From NCBI GenBank assembly GCA_903921455.1, contig CAIXPZ010000265.1, forward strand, positions 1 to 50,350: DNA of 50,350 nt. The letters are read 5' to 3'. The DNA comes from an uncultured Verrucomicrobia subdivision 3 bacterium. Lineage in GTDB: Bacteria; Verrucomicrobiota; Verrucomicrobiae; Limisphaerales; UBA11358. Shown here piece after piece: positions 15,951-24,212 of the stretch. The notes under the pieces are model-generated. The model was not told where the DNA came from. It worked only from the letters and a program-made list of their open reading frames with translations, and did not search any database. The translations under genes and the position numbers were made by a program. Position 1 is the first letter of the stretch. Every line of letters begins with the position of its first letter.

Positions 15951-18326
15951 TTACTTTTGAGTGATGGCTTTCACGGCAGCTTCCAATTCATTTAAGCGTT
16001 GGGCCAGCGTGTCGTTTTGCTCTTTCAACCTGGCATTCTCCACCTTTTGGTCCTCGAGCTTTTGATTCAGCCCCTGGATCGCCGCCAGCGCCACACCGCC
16101 TTCGTCCACCACCGTGATGTGTTTGTTGTCCGGACCGACGCTGAACGCCGCGTAAAAGTCCTGCGCCATGGGGCCGACATGCTCGCTGCTGGTATCCTGT
16201 TTGTAGTTCCAGCGCGAGATGGGTAGCGCGGCCACTTTGTCCAACATCTCCCGGGCGCTGACGGGTTTAAAATTTTCTTTGAGGTTGCGATCCGAGGCGC
16301 TGACAAAAGTGCCATTGACGTAAAGCGCGCCTTGAATCAAGTGCATCAGTTCGGTGCCGCCGCCGGCGTTGGCATAGGCGTCATTGTGAACGCCGCCCTT
16401 ATACCAGATGAAGCCGTCGGTGCCCGTCGAACTGTCACAGCGGAAATAGAGTGAACTGGCTTGCACGCCGATGCCGTAGTTGGTGCCCCAGAGATTGAGC
16501 ATCTGGCGCGTCTGTGAGCCGAAGAACTGGCTGGTGAGGGGATCAAGCCGCACCCCGCCGCGGGCGCGAATGCAGAACTGGTCATTGCCGGTGGAACTGA
16601 ATCCTCCGCCCGGCGAATCGGCCCAGACAAACGCCCCGTCATGCAACGCTTTGGCATCGTGGCCGGCCGCGAAACTGAACTGTCCGCCAGCAGTGTTGCC
16701 GGCACCGCCGGGAACCGTCGCGTAGTCGCTACCGGAGGTGTTTAAGTAGCCTCCGCCAAGGGTGGCGTAGGTTGCATTAGTCTGAATAGTATTTTGGCCA
16801 CCGCCACCGATAACCGCATCGTGAGCATTGGGCTGAATGGTATTAGCCAATCCCCCGGCAATAGTTGATTCGTTGGCACTGATCTTGATCGAGTTTAAGG
16901 AGCCCCCGCCGATGGTGGCACTGTTGTCGCCGACAAGAATAGTGTTTCCGTTACCTCCGCTGATGGTCGCGGAGGAAGAGCTGCCCTGAATCTGATTGAG
17001 GTTGCCACCGCCAATGGTCGAATCGTAAGAGCTGATCTGATTTTGAACACCGCCGCCAATCGTTGAATCTTTGGCGCCGTTCCGAATTATATTCTGATTG
17101 CCACCCCCGATGCTCGAGTAGGGGGAGTTGGTCTGAATCTTGTTGAAGTAACCCCCTCCAATGGTCGAGGAGACTGCGAAGTCCATGATCTCGTTTCCCT
17201 CGCCTCCGCCGATCATCGCGTAACTGACGCTGCCGTGAATCGTGTTTTGAGAACCGCCGCCGATGGTCGAGTAACTAATGTAATTAATATTATTCACGTC
17301 CTGGATCGTGTTCATTTCTCCGCCGCTGATGGTCGCGAAGCTAGCGTCAGTCCCGATCAGGTTTCCACTGCCCCCGCCAACCGTTGAAGCAGAGGCGTTG
17401 TTCAGAATCTGGTTGTCGTCCCCGCCGCCAATGGTTGACTCCTGGGCATTATTCTGGATTAAGTTAGCATCCCCGCCGCCAATCGTTGAATAATCGGCAT
17501 TTTGGATTATGTTTACATCGCCCCCGCCGATGGTCGCTCCCATAATATGTATCCCCGCGGAGTTGCCCACTGAACCGAGTATTACGTTTGGCGGGCCTCC
17601 GAATGTGCTCGGTTCCAACCGCAGCGCGCGCTGGCCGTTGACTTTGATTTCCAGCGGCAGAAAGTCCGTGGTGCCAATGAAAGCACCGCTAGCTGGATCG
17701 GCACTGGAATTACCATTGGTTTTCCAAAAGCCCGTGTTTGAATAACCGCCGAGTGAGGCCGCGTTCACATTGGTCACATTCGCGCCGTTGCCAGTGAAGG
17801 TGCCGGAGATATTCGCGCCGCTCGCGCCGTTGGTGATGACGCCAGCGGGCAGTTGCGCCGTGTTCAGCGCGCCGGTGACGTTGGCCGCCGCGACCGAGCC
17901 CGCGCTGGTCGCCGTCGTCGCGGTCGTGGCCATGGCCGCATACCCGGCATTGGCGGAATAAACCGCATACGGCGTGGGGGTCAATGGCTGGCGCGGCACC
18001 AGCGTGGAGAACGCGCCGTTCCCATTGGTTCGCACCGCCAGTTCCAGCCAGCGGTCGGCCCCGGTGAAGGCATTGCCCAAATCCACGGTGGTTGTGAACA
18101 GGCCGTTGCTCACCGCCACGGCCGCATTCGTCACCGGTCCGGCCACGGCGCTCCCACCCACATTGACACCGTAGAGGGTGAACGCCACGTCGTAGCTGCC
18201 GTTGGCCGCGCTGCCGCTGCTGTTCAACCGGCCTTGATACGTGAACGCCGTGCCTTGGGCTTGAAGATACCAGCCGGTGGCTAAAAGCAGGCAGCCGATG
18301 AGGCTGACCTTGAAGGTATTTTTCAT
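15951..18326 (-). CDS. Secreted fiber-like protein with 17 repeats and S74 chaperone tail
   Basis: A 791-residue exported protein. The signal peptide is MKNTFKVSLIGCLLLATGWYLQAQ. An N-terminal domain (TAFTYQGRLNSSGSAANGSY, then PYAVYSANAGYA) is common in verrucomicrobial and bacteroidal fibers. In the centre are 17 imperfect 15-22-residue repeats of the form S-T-I-G-G-G-x-x-N-x-I, a beta-solenoid of the trimeric adhesin/tail-fiber kind. A baseplate-like segment follows (GNDQFCIRARGGVRL). The C-terminal SDRNLKENF marks an S74 endosialidase-type intramolecular chaperone with HVGPMAQDF, and the tail is a coiled coil. S74 domains normally trimerise and then cut themselves off. I use the ATG at 18326, which opens the signal peptide. 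Likely a surface fiber; not phage, as no phage genes are near. Confidence 0.82.
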   Translation of the reverse strand: MKNTFKVSLIGCLLLATGWYLQAQGTAFTYQGRLNSSGSAANGSYDVAFTLYGVNVGGSAVAGPVTNAAVAVSNGLFTTTVDLGNAFTGADRWLELAVRTNGNGAFSTLVPRQPLTPTPYAVYSANAGYAAMATTATTATSAGSVAAANVTGALNTAQLPAGVITNGASGANISGTFTGNGANVTNVNAASLGGYSNTGFWKTNGNSSADPASGAFIGTTDFLPLEIKVNGQRALRLEPSTFGGPPNVILGSVGNSAGIHIMGATIGGGDVNIIQNADYSTIGGGDANLIQNNAQESTIGGGDDNQILNNASASTVGGGSGNLIGTDASFATISGGEMNTIQDVNNINYISYSTIGGGSQNTIHGSVSYAMIGGGEGNEIMDFAVSSTIGGGYFNKIQTNSPYSSIGGGNQNIIRNGAKDSTIGGGVQNQISSYDSTIGGGNLNQIQGSSSSATISGGNGNTILVGDNSATIGGGSLNSIKISANESTIAGGLANTIQPNAHDAVIGGGGQNTIQTNATYATLGGGYLNTSGSDYATVPGGAGNTAGGQFSFAAGHDAKALHDGAFVWADSPGGGFSSTGNDQFCIRARGGVRLDPLTSQFFGSQTRQMLNLWGTNYGIGVQASSLYFRCDSSTGTDGFIWYKGGVHNDAYANAGGGTELMHLIQGALYVNGTFVSASDRNLKENFKPVSAREMLDKVAALPISRWNYKQDTSSEHVGPMAQDFYAAFSVGPDNKHITVVDEGGVALAAIQGLNQKLEDQKVENARLKEQNDTLAQRLNELEAAVKAITQK
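16680..17545 (-). repeat. Tandem coding repeat, 17 units of about 51 bases
   Basis: Internal repeat region of the fiber gene. Each unit encodes about 17 residues with an I-G-G-G-x-x-N-x-I core. In DNA the recurring plus-strand block is CCGCCGCCAATGGTTGA and variants, with variable bases between. The last two units are shorter and drift to TVPGGAGNTAGG. Confidence 0.85.
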
Positions 18327-18414
18327 GAGTATTCCTGGATTCTGATTGGCCTCGTGCCGACGGCGGAGACGACTCGCCATTTTTTAACGACCACCTAAAC
18401 ATGATTACAATTAA

Positions 18415-18441
18415 ATAATAGCATTAGAAGCTAATTGTCAC
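18415..18441 (-). promoter_or_regulatory. Candidate promoter of the fiber operon
   Basis: On the minus strand, GTGACA (18436-18441) is followed by TATTAT (18415-18420) with a 15-base spacer, inside the most AT-rich block of the neighbourhood. The transcript would start about 80 bases before the fiber ATG. The spacer is short, so the exact boxes are uncertain. Confidence 0.4.
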
Positions 18442-18525
18442 CTGGCTGACCGAGTCGCCCCGGGTATGGGACACCCTGACCTGCCCCCCTGAGCATCCCC
18501 CTCCCTGACCGCAAACCGCTAGGCC

Positions 18526-18560
18526 AATCGTAAATCGTCATTCGTAAATCGTAAATTCGG
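18526..18560 (+). repeat. Short tandem motif CGTAAATCG
   Basis: The block AATCGTAAATCG, then TCATTCGTAAATCG, then TAAATTCGG carries the same CGTAAAT core three times in 35 bases in non-coding DNA. No function is evident. Confidence 0.5.
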
Positions 18561-18836
18561 TGCGCCATTTTTTCCCGGCCGGGGAGGCAGTTTCCCCGTC
18601 GCCCGCATCTGTCCTGACCCGCTCCGGCCCGGCCCGCTTCTCCTCCGCGCTTCCTCTTTGATCGGTCTTTGATCGGTCTTTAAGCGGTTTGGTGCGGGAT
18701 TCCTCCGGTTTCATCTCCGTTTTGTCCTAATCTGTCCCACCGCGCCGCCCTGTGGCACAGTGGCGCGTAAACCCGTCAGGTCCGCCGGTTGCCGCCGCTG
18801 CTTGCCTTTCCCGTCGCCGCCAGTTTTAATCGGCGC

Positions 18837-21137
18837 GTGCAACCAACCGGCCACACCCCTTTCGGCGGGAAGCTCTTCGCGCCGGCGGGCTTTGGCCTGT
18901 TCCTCGCCCTGCTGGTGTTCGCCAGTTTCCCGCAGGTCATCCTCGGCTGGGAGACCTTCGTCGCGCGCGACTTCGGCTTCTTCGCCTATCCGCTCGCGCA
19001 GTTCCAGTCGGACTGCCTGCGGCACGGTGAGATTCCCTTTTGGAATCCCTACAACCAGTGCGGCGTGCCGTTCCTCGCGCAATGGAACACGATGCCGCTC
19101 TATCCGCCGGCGCTGTTTTATCTCGCGCTGCCGCTGACGTGGTCGCTCGGGGTCTTCTCGCTGCTGCATCTGTGGTGGGCGGGCCTCGGGATGTATCTAC
19201 TCGCGCGCCGCTGGACGGGCCATGACTTCGCCGCCGCGTTCGCGGGCGTGGCGTTCGCTTTCAATGGCTTCACGCTCAACCTCATCATGTGGCCGAGCCA
19301 TCTGGCCACCTTCAGCTGGCTGCCGTGGGTCGTGCTGCTGGCGGAACGCGCGTGGCGCGACGGCTGGCACTGGATCCTTTTCGCCGCGTTCGCCGGCGCG
19401 CTGCAGATGCTCGCCGGCGGACCGGAATTCATCCTGTTCACCTGGCTCCTCGTCGCGGCGCGGTGGCTGCAATTACTCATAAGTGGCCGCGACGCCTCGG
19501 CGCTTCCGCGTGGCGCGCTGCTCTGGCGGTTTCCGGTCGTGGTCGCGCTCGTCCTCTCGCTCGCGCTGGTGCAGCTGCTGCCCTTCCTCGATCTCGTGGC
19601 CCACGCGCAGCGCGCGACCGGCTTTGCCGATCTGCGCTGGTCCCTGCCCGGTTTCGGGCTCGCCAATTTTCTCGTGCCGATGGCGTTTGGCTCCACGGCG
19701 ACGGAGGGCATCTTCTTCCAGCACGGACAATACTGGACTTCGTCCTATTACCTCGGGCTCGGCACGCTCTGGCTGGCCTTGCTCGCGCTGCCGGGCCTGC
19801 GGGATCGCCGCGTGTGGTTGCTCGGCGGCATCGCCGCCGCCGGACTGCTTCTGGCGCTGGGTGAAAACACGCCCGTGCTGCCCGCGCTGCGCTGGCTGGT
19901 TCCGCAATTGAGCCTCATCACCTACCCGATCAAATACATCGCCGTGACCGTCTTCGCCGCGCCGCTGCTGGCCGCGTTCGCCCTCGCCAATCTGGCCAGT
20001 CTGCAACGGCGGCTGCTGCCAATCGGCGGCGGTCTGTTGGGATTGCTCGCGGGAATTGTGTTGTGGACGCAGCTGGCACCCCTGCCCGGCGACGCACCGG
20101 CGGCGGCCTGGCTCAACGGTTTTACCCGTGCGGGCTTTTTGCTTGTCACCGGGGCCGTGCTTTGGGCCCTGACCCGCACCGCCAATGCTTCCCGGCTGCG
20201 CTTGGCCCCATTGTTATTGCTGCTGGTGGCGTGGGCGGATGTCGTCACGCATGAACCCACCCAGAATCCGACCGTGCCGCCCTGGATCTATGCGCCGGGG
20301 CTGGCCCGCGACCGGCTGGCCTTGACGCCCCCGCCGACCCTGGGCGGATCGCGCGTGATGGTCTCGCCGGAGGCGGCCCACGACTTCATCCGCTTCGGCG
20401 CACACGACCCGCAGGATAATTTCATCGCCAAGCGGCTCGGCTATTGCGCCAACGACAATCTGCTCGACGCCGTGCCCAAGGTGGACGGCTTCTACTCACT
20501 CACCCCCCGCGAAAGCGATGCGGTGCTGTCGCTGTTTTACGCGACCACCAATGCGAGCTATCCCGGCCTGGAGCGTTTCATGGGCGTGTCCCACCGCACC
20601 GCACCGGATACCGTGTTCCACTGGCAGCCATGCCCGGACTATCTGCCGCTCGTGACCGCCGGGCAGCAACCGCTGTTCCTCGATGAGCAACCGGCTTTGG
20701 CCGCGCTGGGCCGGCCCGACTTCGACAGCCGTAAGGTGGTTATTCTGCCGGAAACAACACGCGCGCTGGTCACCGTCTCAAATCAGACGGCGGCAAAGAT
20801 TCTTAACGCGACTTTCGGCATTCATTCCGCCGCCATCGAAGCCGAAGCCGCCGAACCGTCGCTCGTGGTCGTGGCACAGACGTATTATCACAACTGGCAG
20901 GCCGAGATCGATGGCCGGGCCACCCCGTTGCTGCGTGCCAATGTCGCCTTTCAAGCCGTGCAAATCCCCGCGGGCAGACATGCCATCCGCCTCTTCTACC
21001 GGGATCGGGCCTTCGAACTCGGCGCGGCGATCTCGCTGTGCATGTGGGCCAATTGTTTCATCGCCCTGCTGTTGATTTTGAGGCGTTCCCTGCCACCCAC
21101 GCCGCCGGATCCGGAGGAGGAAGACAACTACGTCTGA
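18837..21137 (+). CDS. YfhO-like multi-pass membrane protein
   Basis: A protein of about 766 residues with some 12 hydrophobic helices. The first loop reads WETFVARDFGFFAYPLAQFQSDCLRHGEIPFWNPYNQCGVPF, the typical start of the YfhO/DUF6541 class of GT-C-fold-like membrane proteins. The C-terminal soluble region (VVVAQTYYHNWQAEIDGRATPLLRANVAFQAVQIPAGRH) is the usual YfhO tail, before one last helix and an acidic end. YfhO proteins are linked to glycosylation of lipoteichoic acid in Firmicutes; the role here is unknown. The start is uncertain: GTG at 18837 is used, with TTG at 18789 possible. It is convergent with lpdA across a shared hairpin. Confidence 0.8.
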   Translation: MQPTGHTPFGGKLFAPAGFGLFLALLVFASFPQVILGWETFVARDFGFFAYPLAQFQSDCLRHGEIPFWNPYNQCGVPFLAQWNTMPLYPPALFYLALPLTWSLGVFSLLHLWWAGLGMYLLARRWTGHDFAAAFAGVAFAFNGFTLNLIMWPSHLATFSWLPWVVLLAERAWRDGWHWILFAAFAGALQMLAGGPEFILFTWLLVAARWLQLLISGRDASALPRGALLWRFPVVVALVLSLALVQLLPFLDLVAHAQRATGFADLRWSLPGFGLANFLVPMAFGSTATEGIFFQHGQYWTSSYYLGLGTLWLALLALPGLRDRRVWLLGGIAAAGLLLALGENTPVLPALRWLVPQLSLITYPIKYIAVTVFAAPLLAAFALANLASLQRRLLPIGGGLLGLLAGIVLWTQLAPLPGDAPAAAWLNGFTRAGFLLVTGAVLWALTRTANASRLRLAPLLLLLVAWADVVTHEPTQNPTVPPWIYAPGLARDRLALTPPPTLGGSRVMVSPEAAHDFIRFGAHDPQDNFIAKRLGYCANDNLLDAVPKVDGFYSLTPRESDAVLSLFYATTNASYPGLERFMGVSHRTAPDTVFHWQPCPDYLPLVTAGQQPLFLDEQPALAALGRPDFDSRKVVILPETTRALVTVSNQTAAKILNATFGIHSAAIEAEAAEPSLVVVAQTYYHNWQAEIDGRATPLLRANVAFQAVQIPAGRHAIRLFYRDRAFELGAAISLCMWANCFIALLLILRRSLPPTPPDPEEEDNYV

Positions 21138-21163
21138 TGGGGCGGAGAAACCCCGGCAATAAA

Positions 21164-21193
21164 AAACGCCACCGGCCGGTGCGGGTGGCGTTT
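21164..21193. terminator. Terminator hairpin between YfhO-like gene and lpdA
   Basis: A 10-base stem (AAACGCCACC with GGTGGCGTTT) and a 10-base loop lie between two convergent stops. The run of A at 21161-21166 gives a T tract on the minus strand, so it should terminate lpdA best. On the plus strand only three T follow. Confidence 0.75.
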
Positions 21194-21209
21194 GGAGGCT
21201 AAGTCGTAA

Positions 21210-22631
21210 TCAGTGCGCCGTTTTTTTCTTGGCGATGGTGTGCGTGGCGTGGCCGTAAAAGGCCTCGGCACATTCCATGAGCGTTTCCGACAGGGTCGGA
21301 TGCGCGTGCACGGTCAGCGCGATGTCCTCGGCGGTGGCCCCCATTTCCATGCCCAGCGTGGCTTCGGCGATCAATTCGCCGGCGCCGGCACCGCAGATGC
21401 CCACGCCCAGAATACGGTCCGTGTCCGGATCAATCAGCATCTTGGTCACGCCGTCCGTGCGGTCGAATGATAGCGCCCGGCCGGACGCGGACCACGGGAA
21501 CTTGGCGACTTCGTATTTGACGCCTTTGGCCTTCGCCTCGGTTTCCGTCAGACCGCACCAGGCGAGTTCCGGATCCGTGAAGACAACGGCCGGGATGATG
21601 ACGTTTTCGAAGACCGTGTCATCGCCATTGATGTTCTCCATGGCGATGCGCGCTTCCTTGTGCGCCTTGTGCGCGAGCAGGATGCCGCCCGCAATGTCGC
21701 CGATGGCGTAAATGCTCGGGTCGTCGGTCTGCTGGTGATGATTCACTTTGACGAAACCTTTTTCGTCGAGCTGCGCCTTGGTGTTTTCCAGGCCAAGATC
21801 CGCGCTCGCCGGCACACGGCCAACCGCGACCAGCACGCGGTCGTAAATCTCGGTGAGCTTCTCGCCGTTGTATTCGGATTCCACTTTGATCTGCTTGCCG
21901 ACCGTGGACATCTTGGTGACCCGCGCCTTGAGGCGGATTTCCTTGAAGGATTTCTTGGCATTCGCCACCACCGGCCGTGCGAGGTCGGGATCGGCACCAG
22001 CCAGAATGGCGTCCATCGCCTCGACGACCGTGACTTTGCTGCCGAGCGCGGAGTAAACGAATCCGAGTTCCATGCCGATATAGCCGCCGCCGACGACGAG
22101 CAGGTTTTCGGGAATGTCCTCGACTTGCAATGCCTCGGTCGAGGTCATCACGCGTGGGTTGCCGAGGTCAAACGCCTTGGGCATTGCCGCGATGGAACCG
22201 ACCGCGAGCACCGCCTTGTCGTATTCGACGAACTGCTGGCCCGCCTCGGTCTCGACCCGCAATTGGTTCGAGCCTTGAAAATACGCGCGGCCGGTGATGA
22301 CCTGCACGCCGCGCATTTTCGCGAGCGTAGCGACGCCGCCGCCGAGTTTTTCCAGGATCGATTCCTTCCAAGCCCGGAGCTTGTTCACGTCCACCGTCGG
22401 TTCCGCAAAGGTGATACCGCGATGGGCCGATTCGCGCGCCCCCACGATCTGATGCGTCGCGTAAAGCAGCGCCTTCGAGGGAATGCAACCGCGGTTCAAA
22501 CACACGCCCCCGAGGCGCTTTTCACGCTCGATGAGGATGACTTTTTTACCGAGGTCGGCCGCATAGAATGCGGCGGCATAACCGCCAGGGCCGGCGCCAA
22601 CGACTACAATTTCAGTTTTGATCGGATCCAT
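21210..22631 (-). CDS. lpdA: Dihydrolipoyl dehydrogenase (E3)
   Basis: A flavoprotein that re-oxidises the dihydrolipoyl group of 2-oxoacid dehydrogenase complexes and passes electrons to NAD. Seen: FAD-binding GAGPGG (residues 12-17), the redox disulfide in CLNRGC (C44 and C49), a second dinucleotide loop (VVGGGYIGMELGF), the FAD contact in YAIGD, and the C-terminal base HPTLSE (H444, E449) of the dimer interface. The length of 473 is typical. It lies 5 bases after E2, so the two are one operon, most likely serving pyruvate dehydrogenase. Confidence 0.96.
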   Translation of the reverse strand: MDPIKTEIVVVGAGPGGYAAAFYAADLGKKVILIEREKRLGGVCLNRGCIPSKALLYATHQIVGARESAHRGITFAEPTVDVNKLRAWKESILEKLGGGVATLAKMRGVQVITGRAYFQGSNQLRVETEAGQQFVEYDKAVLAVGSIAAMPKAFDLGNPRVMTSTEALQVEDIPENLLVVGGGYIGMELGFVYSALGSKVTVVEAMDAILAGADPDLARPVVANAKKSFKEIRLKARVTKMSTVGKQIKVESEYNGEKLTEIYDRVLVAVGRVPASADLGLENTKAQLDEKGFVKVNHHQQTDDPSIYAIGDIAGGILLAHKAHKEARIAMENINGDDTVFENVIIPAVVFTDPELAWCGLTETEAKAKGVKYEVAKFPWSASGRALSFDRTDGVTKMLIDPDTDRILGVGICGAGAGELIAEATLGMEMGATAEDIALTVHAHPTLSETLMECAEAFYGHATHTIAKKKTAH

Positions 22632-22636
22632 ACAAA

Positions 22637-23932
22637 TTAGATTTTGACGATAGCTTCGTCGAAGTTTTCAAACGCTTTGACCAAATCCACCGTGAAGCGC
22701 GCGGCGCTGCCGCCGTCCACCACGCGATGGTCATAGCTCAAAGCCACCGGCGTCATCAGGCGAACCTCCACTTTGCCTTCGCGCACGACGGGCTTCAGCG
22801 CGCCGCGGCCGAGACCGAGGATGGCGACTTCCGGCAAATTGATGATCGGCGTGAAATGCGCGCCGCCAATCGCTCCCTGATTGGAGATGGTGAAGGTGCC
22901 GCCCTTCATTTCATCGGCAGAAATCTTCCGGTCGCGAGCCTTCGTGGCAAGCGCTTCCAGTTCCTTTGCCAGGTCGAACATGGATTTCTTGTCCACGTCG
23001 CGGATGACAGGAACCATCAAGCCTTGATCGGTGTCCACCGCAATGCCGAGGTGGATGTATTCCTTGAGAATGATTTCATTCGCGACCTCATCGAGACTGG
23101 AGTTGAAAATCGGATGCGCTTTCAGCGTGGCAGCCACGGCCTTTAAGACGAACGGCGTGAGCGTGAGCTTGATGCCTTTCTTCTCGTAGTCAGCGGTGTA
23201 TTTCTTCCGCAATTCACCAAGCTTGGTGAAATCAATGTCGTCGAATTGCGTGACGCGAGCGACGGTGTTCCAGCTCTCGCTCATGCGGCGGGCGATGACT
23301 TTGCGCAGCGGCGTGACCGGTTTTTTGAGGATCGGCCCCCATTGCGAGAAATCTATCTGCACCGGCGCGGGCTTGGCCGACCCGGCTTCTGCGACTGCAG
23401 CGGGAGCCGGACGATGGGCCGCCCGGATGAGGCGCTGAATGAAATTCTTAACGTCGCCGGCGGTGATGCGGCCACCAGATTCGCTGCCATGGATTTTCCG
23501 CAAATCAATGCCGAAATCGCGGGCTGCCTTTCGCACGGACGGCGAAGCTACGGGGTTTTCGTTGACGATTTCGTCCGCCGTCTCGGCGCTGGATTCGTCG
23601 TCCGCTGCTTCAGCCACCGGCGCGGGCGCCGCGGTCTTTTTTACAGCGGGCTTAGGGGCGGTCGCAGCCGCGACTGGAGCCGGCGCCGCAGGTGCTTCCC
23701 CGCCTCCGGCGAGCGTCAAAATTTTCTGGCCAACGCCAATGCGATCACCGTTCTTAACGTGGATTTTGGCCACAATGCCGGCGGCGGTGGAGGGAACCGA
23801 GGCCACGGCCTTTTCGTTTTCCAGCTCTAGAATCGGCTGGTCTTTGGCAATCGTGTCGCCTTCCTTGACGAAAATGCCGACAACGACGCCAGAATCAGCG
23901 CCTTCGCCCAGTTTGGGAAGTTTTACATCCAT
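22637..23932 (-). CDS. Dihydrolipoamide acetyltransferase, pyruvate dehydrogenase E2
   Basis: The core of the pyruvate dehydrogenase complex, moving acetyl groups from E1 to CoA. One lipoyl domain is seen (residues 1-75), with candidate lipoyl lysine K41 in ELENEKA; many E2s have TDKA there. After an Ala/Pro linker comes the E3-binding domain (PSVRKAARDFGIDLRKIHGSE, about 130-165). The catalytic domain ends in SYDHRVVDG with H402 and D406. The single lipoyl domain and length of 431 fit Gram-negative-type PDH E2. The acyl substrate cannot be fixed from sequence alone. E1 is not in the window. It is the first gene of an E2-E3 operon. Confidence 0.92.
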   Translation of the reverse strand: MDVKLPKLGEGADSGVVVGIFVKEGDTIAKDQPILELENEKAVASVPSTAAGIVAKIHVKNGDRIGVGQKILTLAGGGEAPAAPAPVAAATAPKPAVKKTAAPAPVAEAADDESSAETADEIVNENPVASPSVRKAARDFGIDLRKIHGSESGGRITAGDVKNFIQRLIRAAHRPAPAAVAEAGSAKPAPVQIDFSQWGPILKKPVTPLRKVIARRMSESWNTVARVTQFDDIDFTKLGELRKKYTADYEKKGIKLTLTPFVLKAVAATLKAHPIFNSSLDEVANEIILKEYIHLGIAVDTDQGLMVPVIRDVDKKSMFDLAKELEALATKARDRKISADEMKGGTFTISNQGAIGGAHFTPIINLPEVAILGLGRGALKPVVREGKVEVRLMTPVALSYDHRVVDGGSAARFTVDLVKAFENFDEAIVKI

Positions 23933-24212
23933 AATTTGAACCGACAGGTTGGCTCAATAAGCCCTGATTTTCCAGAAAATAAATTATCTGCAGCGGTTCG
24001 GCGGCAAATCCGTGATTGTATTCAACCCGCTTTGCTGACTCTCGCCAGCCGTTTCTCCCAATCACCCTAAATCACCAGCGGAGCGGCCTGCTTGCCTCAT
24101 AATTGTCACACGATCTCCCGCGACTGCGCAAAGGGGCATTTCGTCTGGGGAATTTTGTGCGGCCATCAATCTGGCGCAGTTTCAGTTACGCGCCGGTCAT
24201 CAAGGTCAGCTT
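23933..24212. other. Intergenic stretch between E2 and hrpA
   Basis: About 280 bases containing the upstream region of the E2-lpdA operon (AT-rich near 23975-23995) and the end of hrpA. No gene, terminator hairpin with a T tract, or RNA was recognised. Confidence 0.4.

Larger units (their letters stand above)
18327..18836. other. Intergenic stretch between the fiber and YfhO-like genes
   Basis: Roughly 500 bases with no supported gene between two divergent genes. It holds an AT-rich block (18390-18440) with a candidate fiber promoter, short tandem motifs at 18526-18560 (CGTAAATCG three times), and a doubled TTTGATCGGTC at 18657-18678. The rest looks like non-coding G+C-rich DNA. Confidence 0.55.

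Noticed and set aside
16680..17545. Regular repeats that at first resemble a CRISPR array
   Set aside because: The units are 51-base coding repeats in one long frame with protein-level conservation and no leader or cas genes.
15951..18326. Prophage tail fiber
   Set aside because: S74 chaperones are phage-like, but the protein has a signal peptide and there are no capsid, tail, integrase or lysis genes around.
18657..18678. Doubled TTTGATCGGTC as an operator
   Set aside because: A simple tandem duplication with no dyad symmetry and no nearby promoter of the YfhO-like gene.
22637..23932. E2 as 2-oxoglutarate or branched-chain enzyme
   Set aside because: Pyruvate is more likely from length, single lipoyl domain and pairing with E3, but it cannot be excluded; no E1 of either type is present.
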